A stretch of DNA of 64,000 nucleotides from Hydrogenophaga pseudoflava. Its GTDB lineage: Bacteria > Pseudomonadota > Gammaproteobacteria > Burkholderiales > Burkholderiaceae_C. Positions 57,196 through 64,000 of the stretch are shown here, in pieces. The notes under the pieces are model-generated. The model saw nothing but the letters and a program-made list of their open reading frames with translations. It did not search any database and was not told where the DNA came from. Both the position numbers and the translations under genes were made by a program. The stretch spans positions 329,944 through 393,943 of the forward strand of contig NZ_JAVHJP010000006.1 in assembly GCF_031020795.1 (NCBI RefSeq), in the 5' to 3' direction. Numbering within the stretch: the first letter of the stretch is position 1; each line of letters opens with the position of its first letter.

Positions 57196-59274
57196 TCAAG
57201 CGAAGCCGGCGGCGGAAATCAGCAGGTCGATCACCTTGATGCCGATGAAGGGCACGACCACACCGCCCAGGCCGTAGATGGCCAGGTTGCGGCGCAGCAG
57301 CGCGGCGGCGCTGACGGCGCGGTAGGCCACTCCCTTGAGTGCCAGCGGAATCAGGAACACGATGATCAGCGCGTTGAAGATCACCGCCGACAGGATGGCC
57401 GAGTTCGGGCTGGCCAGCTGCATCACATTCAGCGCGGACAGCTGCGGGTAGGTGGCGACGAAGGCCGCCGGCACGATGGCGAAGTACTTGGCCAGGTCGT
57501 TGGCAATGCTGAAGGTGGTGAGCGCGCCGCGCGTCATCAGCATCTGCTTGCCGGTCTCGACGATCTCGATCAGCTTGGTCGGGTTGCTGTCCAGATCGAC
57601 CATGTTGCCGGCCTCCTTGGCGGCCTGCGTGCCGGTGTTCATGGCCACTGCCACGTCGGCCTGGGCCAGCGCGGGCGCGTCGTTGGTGCCGTCTCCCGTC
57701 ATGGCCACCAGCCGGCCCTGTGCCTGGTGCTCGCGGATCAGCCTGAGCTTGGCCTCGGGCGTGGCCTCGGCGAGGAAGTCGTCCACGCCCGCCTCGGCGG
57801 CGATGGCCGCCGCCGTCAGGCGGTTGTCGCCCGTCACCATCACGGTCTGGATGCCCATGCGGCGCAGTTCCGCAAAACGTTCCTTGATGCCACCCTTGAC
57901 GATGTCCTTCAGTTCGACCACGCCCAGCACCCGGGTGCCGTCGGCCACCACCAGCGGCGTGCTGCCGCGGCGCGCCACGTCGTCCACGGCGGTCTGCAGT
58001 GCCGCGGGGAAGTTGCCGCCCATCGCCTCGACATGGCGGCGGATCGAATCGGTCGCGCCCTTGCGCACGGCGCGCCCCTTGCCGTCCGGCCCCTGCAGAT
58101 CGACACCGCTCATGCGGGTCTGCGCCGTGAAATGAACGAACGTGGCGCCGAGCGCGGCCACATCGCGTTCGCGCAGGTTGAACTTCTGCTTGGCCAGCAC
58201 CACGATGCTGCGACCCTCGGGCGTTTCGTCGGCCAGCGAGGCGAGTTGTGCGGCGTCGGCGAGCTCCGCCTCTTTCACGCCCGGCGCCGGGATGAAGGCG
58301 CTGGCCTGGCGGTTGCCGAGCGTGATGGTGCCGGTCTTGTCCAGCAGCAACACATCCACGTCCCCGGCGGCCTCCACTGCGCGGCCCGAGGTGGCGATCA
58401 CGTTGGCCTGCATCAGCCGGCTCATGCCCGCCACGCCAATGGCGCTGAGCAGGCCGGCAATCGTGGTGGGGATCAGGCAGACCAGCAGGGCAACCAGCAC
58501 CACCAGGCTCACCGGCTGGCCAGCCCCGCTGGCCGCCACGCCAAAGGTGGAGAACGGCAGCAGCGTGACCACCACACCGAGGAACACGATGGTCAGCGCC
58601 ACCAGCAGGATGGTCAGCGCAATCTCGTTGGGCGTCTTCTGGCGTTTGGCGTTTTCCACCATGGCGATCATGCGGTCCACGAAGGTCTCGCCCGGGTTCA
58701 CCGTGACGCGCACGACGACCCAGTCCGACAGCACGCGCGTGCCACCGGTCACGGCACTGAAGTCGCCACCCGATTCACGGATCACCGGGGCCGACTCGCC
58801 GGTGATGGCGCTCTCGTCCACCGAGGCCACGCCGTCGATCACCTCGCCGTCGGCGGGCACGTTGTCGCCGGCTTCGATCAGCACCAGATCGCCCCTGCGC
58901 AGGTGGTCGGCCTCCAGCGGATGCCAGTGCATGGCGGTGCGCGGCGTGCCGCGCGCGTGGCCTGCTTCAAGCTTCTTGGCCCAGGTCTGCTTCTTGAGGC
59001 CCCGCAGGCTGGCGGCCTGGGCCTTGCTCCGGCCTTCGGCCATGGCTTCGGCGAAGTTGGCGAACAGCACCGTGAACCACAACCACAGTGCCACCGCGGT
59101 GGTGAAGCCCTCGGGCCGGGCGATGGCCAGTGCGGTGGTGAAGGCGCTGCCCACATAGACCACGAACATCACCGGGTTGCGGCGCTGCACGCGGGGATCG
59201 AGCTTGCGCAGCGCGTCGAACAGGGCCGGACGCATCAGCGCGGGGTCAAAGAGGGAAAGTGTCTGGCGACTCAT
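57196..59274 (-). CDS. kdpB: Potassium-transporting P-type ATPase KdpB
   Basis: Catalytic ATPase of the Kdp complex, 692 residues from ATG 59274, which has GGGAG before it; an in-frame ATG six codons upstream would overlap kdpA and is less likely. The phosphorylation motif is [14 protein letters not shown] (Asp about 311). TGES appears in [16 protein letters not shown], and the hinge is [20 protein letters not shown]. The membrane region shows [20 protein letters not shown]. Lies 2 nt after kdpA. Confidence 0.97.
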   Translation of the reverse strand: MSRQTLSLFDPALMRPALFDALRKLDPRVQRRNPVMFVVYVGSAFTTALAIARPEGFTTAVALWLWFTVLFANFAEAMAEGRSKAQAASLRGLKKQTWAKKLEAGHARGTPRTAMHWHPLEADHLRRGDLVLIEAGDNVPADGEVIDGVASVDESAITGESAPVIRESGGDFSAVTGGTRVLSDWVVVRVTVNPGETFVDRMIAMVENAKRQKTPNEIALTILLVALTIVFLGVVVTLLPFSTFGVAASGAGQPVSLVVLVALLVCLIPTTIAGLLSAIGVAGMSRLMQANVIATSGRAVEAAGDVDVLLLDKTGTITLGNRQASAFIPAPGVKEAELADAAQLASLADETPEGRSIVVLAKQKFNLRERDVAALGATFVHFTAQTRMSGVDLQGPDGKGRAVRKGATDSIRRHVEAMGGNFPAALQTAVDDVARRGSTPLVVADGTRVLGVVELKDIVKGGIKERFAELRRMGIQTVMVTGDNRLTAAAIAAEAGVDDFLAEATPEAKLRLIREHQAQGRLVAMTGDGTNDAPALAQADVAVAMNTGTQAAKEAGNMVDLDSNPTKLIEIVETGKQMLMTRGALTTFSIANDLAKYFAIVPAAFVATYPQLSALNVMQLASPNSAILSAVIFNALIIVFLIPLALKGVAYRAVSAAALLRRNLAIYGLGGVVVPFIGIKVIDLLISAAGFA

Positions 59275-59276
59275 GT

Positions 59277-61052
59277 TTATCTCCCGGCCCACAGCATCAG
59301 GTGCTCGGCCACCGGGCCCAGCGCCAGCGCAGGCACATAGTTCAACAGGCCGACCAGCAACACCGTGCCGATCAGCAGGGCCACGAACAGCGGACCGTGG
59401 GTGGGCAGGGTGCCGTCGGTGGCGGTGGCGCGCTGCTTGGCTGCGAGCGAGCCAGCCATGGCCAGCACCGGCACGATCACGCCGAAGCGGCCGAACACCA
59501 TCGCCAGGCCCAGCAGCACGTTGTAGAACGGCGTGTTGGCCGACAGGCCGGCGAAGGCGCTGCCGTTGTTGTTGGCCGCCGAAGACAGCGCGTACAGCAC
59601 CTCGCTGAATCCGTGCGCGCCCGGGTTCAGGATGCCGGCGCGACCGGCGTCGGTCGTCACCGCCACGGCCGTGCCCACGAGCACCAGCAAGGGCGTGGTC
59701 AGGATGGCGATGGACACCATCTTCATTTCGTGCGCCTCGATCTTCTTGCCCAGGTAGGCCGGCGTGCGCCCGATCATCAGGCCGGCGATGAACACCGCCA
59801 TGATGGCAAACACCAGCATGCCGTAGAGCCCCGCGCCGACCCCGCCGAACACCACCTCGCCCAGCTGCATCAGCACCATCGGCACCATGCCGCCCAGCGG
59901 CGTGAAGCTGTCGTGCATGGCGATCACGGCGCCGCAGCTCGCGGCGGTGGTGATCACCGCGAACAGGCTGGACGCATTGATGCCGAAGCGCACCTCCTTG
60001 CCTTCCATGTTGCCGCCGGCCTGCAGGGCACTGGCGGCCTGGTCGGCACCGAGCGTGGCCAGCACCGGGTTGCCTTGCTGCTCGAAGTGCGTGGCGGCGA
60101 CCACGAAGCCGATGAACAGCACCGTCATTGCGACAAGCACCGCCCGCCCCTGGCGCGGGTCACCCACCATGCGGCCGAACACGAAACACAGTGCAGCAGG
60201 AATCAGGAAGATGCTGAGCATCTGCACGAAGTTGGACAGCGGCGTGGGATTCTCGAACGGGTGCGCCGAGTTGGCGTTGAAGAAACCACCGCCGTTGGTG
60301 CCCAGCATCTTGACGGCCAGCTGCGAGGCCACCGGCCCCATGGCCAGGGTCTGCGTGGAGCTGCTGTGCGCTTCGGTCTGCGCGGGTGGTCCTTCGGTCG
60401 TCGGGGTGCTGGTTTCCCAGCTCACGGTCTCCAGGGTCTTCACCTCAGTGTAGGGAGAGAGGTTCTGGACCACCCCCTGGCCGGCAAAGAACAGCGCCAG
60501 CACCAGCGACAGCGGCAGCAACACCCACAGCGTGATCCGCGTGAGGTCCACCCACACGTTGCCGATGGCCTGGGCCGAGTGGCGAGAGAAGCCGCGCACC
60601 ACAGCGATCACCACCACGATGCCGGTGGCGGCCGAAAGAAAGTTCTGCACCGCCAGGCCGAGCATCTGCGTCAGGTAGCTCATGGTGGTCTCGCCGCCAT
60701 AGCCCTGCCAGTTGGTGTTGCTCATGAAGCTGATGGCGGTGTTGAAGGCCGAGTCGGCCGTGACGGCACCCATGGCCTGCGGGTTCAGTGGCAGCACATG
60801 TTGCAGACGCTGCAGCCCATACACCGCCAGCAGGCCCAGCGCGTTGAACAACAGCAGGCCCAGCGTGTAACGCAGCCAGCCTGATTCGCGCTCGGGCCGC
60901 ACACCGGCCAGGCGCCAAAGTGGCGCCTCGATGCGCCGACCGAGAGCGAAGCGACCCGCCATCACGGCATCGATCGCGCGCGCCAGTGGCCAGGCCAATG
61001 CGAACAGCAAGGCGAGAAAGACGGCGAGTTGCAGCCATGCCAGGGTGTTCAT
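59277..61052 (-). CDS. kdpA: Potassium-transporting ATPase KdpA (K+ channel-like subunit)
   Basis: Ten-helix potassium-selective subunit, 591 residues from ATG 61052, where the conserved first helix begins ([20 protein letters not shown]). Selectivity-filter-like segments: [58 protein letters not shown] and [20 protein letters not shown]. The start overlaps kdpF by 4 nt (ATGA). Confidence 0.97.
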   Translation of the reverse strand: MNTLAWLQLAVFLALLFALAWPLARAIDAVMAGRFALGRRIEAPLWRLAGVRPERESGWLRYTLGLLLFNALGLLAVYGLQRLQHVLPLNPQAMGAVTADSAFNTAISFMSNTNWQGYGGETTMSYLTQMLGLAVQNFLSAATGIVVVIAVVRGFSRHSAQAIGNVWVDLTRITLWVLLPLSLVLALFFAGQGVVQNLSPYTEVKTLETVSWETSTPTTEGPPAQTEAHSSSTQTLAMGPVASQLAVKMLGTNGGGFFNANSAHPFENPTPLSNFVQMLSIFLIPAALCFVFGRMVGDPRQGRAVLVAMTVLFIGFVVAATHFEQQGNPVLATLGADQAASALQAGGNMEGKEVRFGINASSLFAVITTAASCGAVIAMHDSFTPLGGMVPMVLMQLGEVVFGGVGAGLYGMLVFAIMAVFIAGLMIGRTPAYLGKKIEAHEMKMVSIAILTTPLLVLVGTAVAVTTDAGRAGILNPGAHGFSEVLYALSSAANNNGSAFAGLSANTPFYNVLLGLAMVFGRFGVIVPVLAMAGSLAAKQRATATDGTLPTHGPLFVALLIGTVLLVGLLNYVPALALGPVAEHLMLWAGR

Positions 61053-61141
61053 GAAAAGTCCTCCGGCCGCAGCAGCACGGCCACCAGGTAGATCAGAAGG
61101 CCGCCCGCGAGCAGTGCGGCCAGCAAGGTCCAGCCATTCAT
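61049..61141 (-). CDS. kdpF: Potassium-transporting ATPase KdpF
   Basis: Stabilising single-helix peptide of the Kdp complex, 30 residues. It is one hydrophobic helix ([20 protein letters not shown]) followed by PEDFS; the LLRPE-F ending is the KdpF signature. It overlaps both the 34-residue ORF upstream and kdpA downstream by ATGA. Confidence 0.93.
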   Translation of the reverse strand: MNGWTLLAALLAGGLLIYLVAVLLRPEDFS

Positions 61142-61242
61142 GGGCGCCCCCCACCGGCGGGTTGCAGGAGCCGGCAAACCAGTGCCAGCCCCCAGATGGC
61201 GAGACCGCATGCGGCGGCCAGACCGAGGTAGATGAAGTCCAT
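61138..61242 (-). CDS. 34-residue membrane peptide at the head of the kdp operon
   Basis: Starts at ATG 61242 after GGAG and reads [19 protein letters not shown] then [15 protein letters not shown], one hydrophobic helix and a basic end. Its stop overlaps the kdpF start (ATGA), so it is translationally linked to kdp. I recall similar tiny ORFs ahead of kdpF in related Burkholderiales, but no function. It could be an extra small Kdp subunit or a leader that couples translation to kdpF. Confidence 0.72.
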   Translation of the reverse strand: MDFIYLGLAAACGLAIWGLALVCRLLQPAGGGRP

Positions 61243-61319
61243 GGAGTTCTCCGTTCAAGACATGCCGCCGATGCTAGGTAGCGGTGCGTCAAGACAGGGG
61301 AAAGACTCGTTGTGCGGAT

Positions 61320-61341
61320 ATCAAGAACGCATCAAGAACGC
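61320..61341 (-). promoter_or_regulatory. Candidate KdpE operator: 11-bp tandem direct repeat
   Basis: ATCAAGAACGC occurs twice back to back (61320-61330 and 61331-61341); on the kdp strand it reads GCGTTCTTGAT twice. Perfect repeats at 11-bp period are the hallmark of OmpR/PhoB-family dimer sites, and KdpE is of that family. It is 78-99 bp upstream of the first kdp-strand start codon. Confidence 0.7.
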
Positions 61342-61457
61342 GCTGCGATGTACCTGTCCCGGCCGGACTGCGTGCACTGAAGCCCTTCGACTCCTGGCAC
61401 CGCGCGGCCCGCTGGGCGGGCGCACCAATCTTCCCAAACAGGCTATAGTGCGCTGCT

Positions 61458-61538
61458 ATGCAACGCACGCGCGCCCTCTCCCTATCGCTAAGCCTAGTGC
61501 TTGGCCGGGGTCTGCCTGCGTTCGCCTCCCGTGCCTGA
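61458..61538 (+). CDS. leuL: leuA leader peptide (leucine attenuator)
   Basis: A 26-residue ORF reading MQRTRALSLSLSLVLGRGLP then AFASRA, ending TGA at 61536. Six of 26 codons are Leu, three of them CTA, a rare codon in such a high-GC genome (CTC, CTA, CTA, CTA, CTT, CTG). TATAGT at 61444-61449 sits about 9 nt before the ATG, so the transcript may be nearly leaderless. It precedes an attenuator-like hairpin and leuA, as expected for ribosome-mediated attenuation by leucyl-tRNA. Confidence 0.68.
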   Translation: MQRTRALSLSLSLVLGRGLPAFASRA

Positions 61539-61562
61539 CACCGTCAGCGCACCACCGACTTC

Positions 61563-61640
61563 CCCCTGACCCCGGCCCACGAACCAGCCTTCGCTTGATG
61601 CGAAGGGCTGCAGGGGTTGTCGTCTCCTTTGTGTTTTGAC
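61563..61640 (+). promoter_or_regulatory. Attenuator-like nested hairpin upstream of leuA
   Basis: Inner stem AGCCTTCGC (61586-61594), loop TTGAT, GCGAAGGGCT (61600-61609). An outer stem pairs CCCCTG (61563-61568) with CAGGGG (61611-61616). A T-rich run, TTGTCGTCTCCTTTGTGTTTT, follows. Lying between the leader peptide and leuA, it is the candidate terminator of the attenuation system; the U-tract is interrupted, so strength is uncertain. Confidence 0.52.
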
Positions 61641-61696
61641 ACCGGCCTGAGCCAAGCCATTTCTTGCGGCACAGGCCAAAGTTCGTGGAGCCCCTC

Positions 61697-63388
61697 ATGA
61701 TTTCAAACCCTTCGACCAAATACCGTGCCTTCCCGCCGGTTTCCCTCAACGACCGCACCTGGCCTGGCCGCATCATCACCCAGGCACCGCGCTGGCTCTC
61801 GACCGACCTGCGCGATGGCAACCAGGCCCTGTTCGAGCCCATGAACGGTGAACGCAAGATGCGTCTGTTCATGGAACTGGTGCGGATCGGATTCAAGGAG
61901 ATCGAGGTCGGGTTCCCCGCGGCATCGCAGACCGACTTCGATTTCGTCAGAAAGCTCATCGACGAGCGGCTCGTGCCCGACGACGTCACGCTGATGGTGA
62001 TGACCCAGTCGCGCGAGGACTTGATCGCCCGAACAGTCGAGTCGCTGAAGGGGGCGCCCCGTGCCATCGTGCATGTCTACAACGCCACTGCCCCGGCCTG
62101 GCGCCGCATCGTCTTCGGCATGAGCGTTCCACAGGTGATGGATCTGATCTCGCACCACGTGGGCTACCTGAAGACGCTCACGGACGAGCACCCGGAAACC
62201 CAGTGGACCCTGCAGTACTCGCCGGAGACCTTCAGCTCGACCGAGCTGGAGGTCTCGCTCCAGGCCTGCCAGACAGCGATCTCGGCATGGCGTGTCGGTC
62301 CTGACCGGCCCATCATCATCAACCTGCCCACCACCGTCGAAAACGCCACACCCAACGTCTTTGCCGACCAGATCGAGTGGATGCACCGGCACCTGGTGCC
62401 GCGCGAACACATCGTCCTGTCGGTGCATCCCCACAACGACCGGGGAACCGGTGTCGCCGCTGCGGAGTTCGCCGTCATGGCAGGCGCGGACCGCGTGGAG
62501 GGTTGCCTGTTTGGCAACGGCGAGCGCTGCGGCAACGTGGACATCGTGACCCTGGCGCTGAACCTCTACACCCAGGGCGTCCACCCGGGGCTGGATTTCT
62601 CTGACATCAACTCGATTGCCCGGGTGGCAGAAGAATGCACCTCGATCCCGGTGCATCCCCGGCACCCCTATGCGGGTGACCTGGTGTTCACCGCGTTTTC
62701 CGGCTCGCACCAGGACGCCATCAAGAAGGGGTTTGCGGCTCAAGCCCCGTCCGGTATCTGGGAGGTGCCGTACCTTCCGATTGATCCCGCCGACCTGGGC
62801 AGAACCTACGACAGTGTGATCCGGGTCAACAGCCAGTCCGGCAAGGGTGGCATCGCGTTCCTGCTCGAGCGGGAACACGGCGTGGTCATGCCCCGCAGGA
62901 TGCAGGTCGAGTTCAGCGCCGTCGTCCAGCGCCAGACCGACGAGAGTGAAACCGAAGCGACAGCCGATGAACTCTGGCGGCTGTTCCAGTCGACCTACGC
63001 AACGGCGCAAGACCACCAGGCGGACGTCCGGTACGTCGCACACAAACTCGATGACAGCGGACAGGGCATTGAACTGGAGGTCATCGTCGATGGTGTTCGG
63101 CAGCACCTGCGCGGGCATGGCAACGGGCCGATTGCGGCCACCGTGGATGCGTTGGGGCTTCCGATCAGGCTGGACACCTACGAGGAACGAGCCACGGGAC
63201 ATGGCGCCAATGCGCAGGCGCTGGCGATCATCGAGGCCGCACTTGAAGGCGTTCCCGGATCCACCTTCGGCATCGGTCTGAGCCACAACATCCTGACGGC
63301 ATCGGTCATGGCGGTGATCAGCGTGGCCAACCGCCTGACCGCCAGCAGGCAGCGCCAGGAGAAGTCCCACATCGAATTTTCCGCCTGA
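61697..63388 (+). CDS. leuA: 2-isopropylmalate synthase
   Basis: First committed step of leucine synthesis: acetyl-CoA plus 2-oxoisovalerate. It is 563 residues, the long (LeuA type 2) form. The TIM barrel has the metal Asp in [20 protein letters not shown] and the metal His pair in [20 protein letters not shown], with [20 protein letters not shown]. The C-terminal regulatory domain is residues about 430-550 (feedback by leucine in the family). The start at 61697 follows GTGGAG; the upstream in-frame ATG at 61664 lies in the leader. It is monocistronic here. Confidence 0.95.
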   Translation: MISNPSTKYRAFPPVSLNDRTWPGRIITQAPRWLSTDLRDGNQALFEPMNGERKMRLFMELVRIGFKEIEVGFPAASQTDFDFVRKLIDERLVPDDVTLMVMTQSREDLIARTVESLKGAPRAIVHVYNATAPAWRRIVFGMSVPQVMDLISHHVGYLKTLTDEHPETQWTLQYSPETFSSTELEVSLQACQTAISAWRVGPDRPIIINLPTTVENATPNVFADQIEWMHRHLVPREHIVLSVHPHNDRGTGVAAAEFAVMAGADRVEGCLFGNGERCGNVDIVTLALNLYTQGVHPGLDFSDINSIARVAEECTSIPVHPRHPYAGDLVFTAFSGSHQDAIKKGFAAQAPSGIWEVPYLPIDPADLGRTYDSVIRVNSQSGKGGIAFLLEREHGVVMPRRMQVEFSAVVQRQTDESETEATADELWRLFQSTYATAQDHQADVRYVAHKLDDSGQGIELEVIVDGVRQHLRGHGNGPIAATVDALGLPIRLDTYEERATGHGANAQALAIIEAALEGVPGSTFGIGLSHNILTASVMAVISVANRLTASRQRQEKSHIEFSA

Positions 63389-63420
63389 CCGATGGATTCA
63401 GGGGGGCGGGCAGCACGCCA

Positions 63421-63436
63421 GCGAGCAGCTGCTCGC
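63421..63436. repeat. 16-nt perfect palindrome after leuA
   Basis: GCGAGCAGCTGCTCGC is its own reverse complement; as RNA it forms a 6-bp stem with an AGCT loop. It is 33 nt after leuA and has no U-tract, so a terminator role is uncertain. The remainder of 63389-63512 shows no gene. Confidence 0.4.
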
Positions 63437-63512
63437 CCCTTGCGCGACTCTTTCGCGATGTGGCACAGGCCGGTGGTGCAGCGATGGCCGGCTGTGGGGG
63501 CCAAGTGTCAAT

Positions 63513-63771
63513 TCACTTGATGAAGCGCACCTGCTGGTTGATGCGCTCCAGAATGGGCTTCTTCTTTTCGTTGAAGACCGCCTTGTTCTCCTCGATCAGG
63601 TTCCTGCCCTTGGTGTCGATGGAGATGATCAGCGGGCCGAACTCCCTGACCCGGTTGACCCACAGGGTCTCGGGCATGCCCAGGCTTCACACCAGTCTGT
63701 TCGATGAAGGCCTTTTCGAATTTCTCCATGCGCATGCTGGTGGTCGGTCCGATGGAGACCATCTCGTATTC
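63513..63771 (-). pseudogene. Tartrate dehydratase/fumarase beta-subunit remnant
   Basis: Two pieces of a class I fumarase / L-tartrate dehydratase beta domain in different frames. From 63771 to 63685: [20 protein letters not shown] then AFIEQTGVK. From about 63683 to 63513: [20 protein letters not shown], then [20 protein letters not shown] and the usual VRFIK ending. Between them the family has about 45 more residues (the LIVGKGGM region), and the first 50-60 residues are also absent. An internal deletion with frame change and a 5' truncation therefore explain it. Confidence 0.82.
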
Positions 63772-63865
63772 AACCGATCGGCCAGGGAAGGCGGGTTGAA
63801 TGAGCGGTTGAGGCATTCGCGGACATGCAAGGGTCACGAAGCCGGAACAGCGCTGCCAGGGGCCT

Positions 63866-64000
63866 TCATCCGCCAGACCGACCAGCAGGCGTCAGCCATT
63901 TCTGCATCTTGGCTTGACCAGCTTGCTGGTCCGCGTGATAGCTGGAGCGCACCATGGCGCCCACGGCGGCGTGGGTGAAGCCCATCTCGTAGGCCTTTTC
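63866..64000 (-). CDS. lipA: Lipoyl synthase, C-terminal end only (continues past window)
   Basis: The last 44 codons of Lip[21 protein letters not shown] then [28 protein letters not shown] is the diagnostic C-terminal segment with the catalytic Ser that ligates the auxiliary cluster. After DQQA the usual short ending is replaced by about 15 residues ([12 protein letters not shown] at the end), and the TGA is at 63866. The altered tail adjoins the decayed tartrate dehydratase fragment, so the locus has been rearranged. Confidence 0.82.
   Translation of the reverse strand, partial: EKAYEMGFTHAAVGAMVRSSYHADQQAGQAKMQKWLTPAGRSGG

Noticed and set aside
61049..61258. A longer 69-codon frame for kdpF
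   Set aside because: The upstream part is out of character for KdpF; the real start is ATG 61141, coupled to the preceding ORF.
61260..61295. TTGACG...TAGCAT on the kdp strand as a sigma-70 promoter
   Set aside because: The spacing is only 10 bp, too short for a standard promoter.

Overview
The window is a high-GC bacterial chromosome segment with dense, mostly operonic coding on both strands. Gene content points to a betaproteobacterium of the order Burkholderiales, most likely Comamonadaceae (for example a Hydrogenophaga- or Acidovorax-like organism). The signs are the glycine-betaine and sarcosine catabolic gene set, a mandelate operon with a NahR-like LysR regulator, kdpFABCDE, FliA-type promoters and the long form of leuA. 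The organism assignment is inference; no rRNA or other marker gene is present.

Positions 1-28194 form one metabolic island for choline and glycine betaine. On the plus strand, dgcA (5'-truncated by the window edge), dgcB, an ETF alpha/beta pair, gbcA and gbcB form a single operon. It is followed by an ABC transporter ATPase and permease, the GATase1-AraC regulator gbdR, and a glutathione-independent formaldehyde dehydrogenase. On the minus strand are two operons. The first is choX-betB-betA. The second is glyA-sda-soxBDAG-folB-like-purU-EamA transporter-GATase1/AraC regulator. Together they predict choline -> betaine aldehyde -> glycine betaine -> dimethylglycine -> sarcosine -> glycine -> serine -> pyruvate, with formaldehyde and folate-bound C1 units disposed of by fdhA and purU. 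A 34-bp motif with 27 identical positions lies upstream of both minus-strand operons and is a good candidate operator.

Positions 28195-41956 are regulatory and accessory. They hold a hybrid GAF histidine kinase translationally coupled to a degenerate receiver protein, a second NarL-type two-component pair, and two small genes of little known function, one of them a DUF2231 remnant. They are followed by a DUF1264 lipoprotein overlapping a type II NADH dehydrogenase, a MocR-type regulator divergent from a CcoG-like ferredoxin protein, a tiny Gln/Asn/Gly repeat protein, and a chemoreceptor behind a FliA-type promoter.

Positions 41943-49263 are a mandelate degradation operon (mdlC, mdlD, a ketopantoate-reductase-like gene, a TRAP binding protein, mdlB) with a divergent LysR regulator. 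The ketopantoate-reductase-like gene may be a D-mandelate dehydrogenase, which would make both enantiomers usable without a racemase.

Positions 49405-53123 hold an HD-GYP response regulator and a PAS histidine kinase behind another FliA-type promoter. Positions 53130-61341 are the kdp potassium-uptake operon with its sensor and regulator, plus an extra 34-residue membrane ORF and an 11-bp tandem repeat that looks like a KdpE site. Positions 61458-63388 are leuA with a leucine-rich leader peptide and an attenuator-like hairpin. The window ends in a decayed tartrate dehydratase/fumarase fragment and the 3' end of lipA. No tRNA, rRNA, insertion sequence or CRISPR array was seen.
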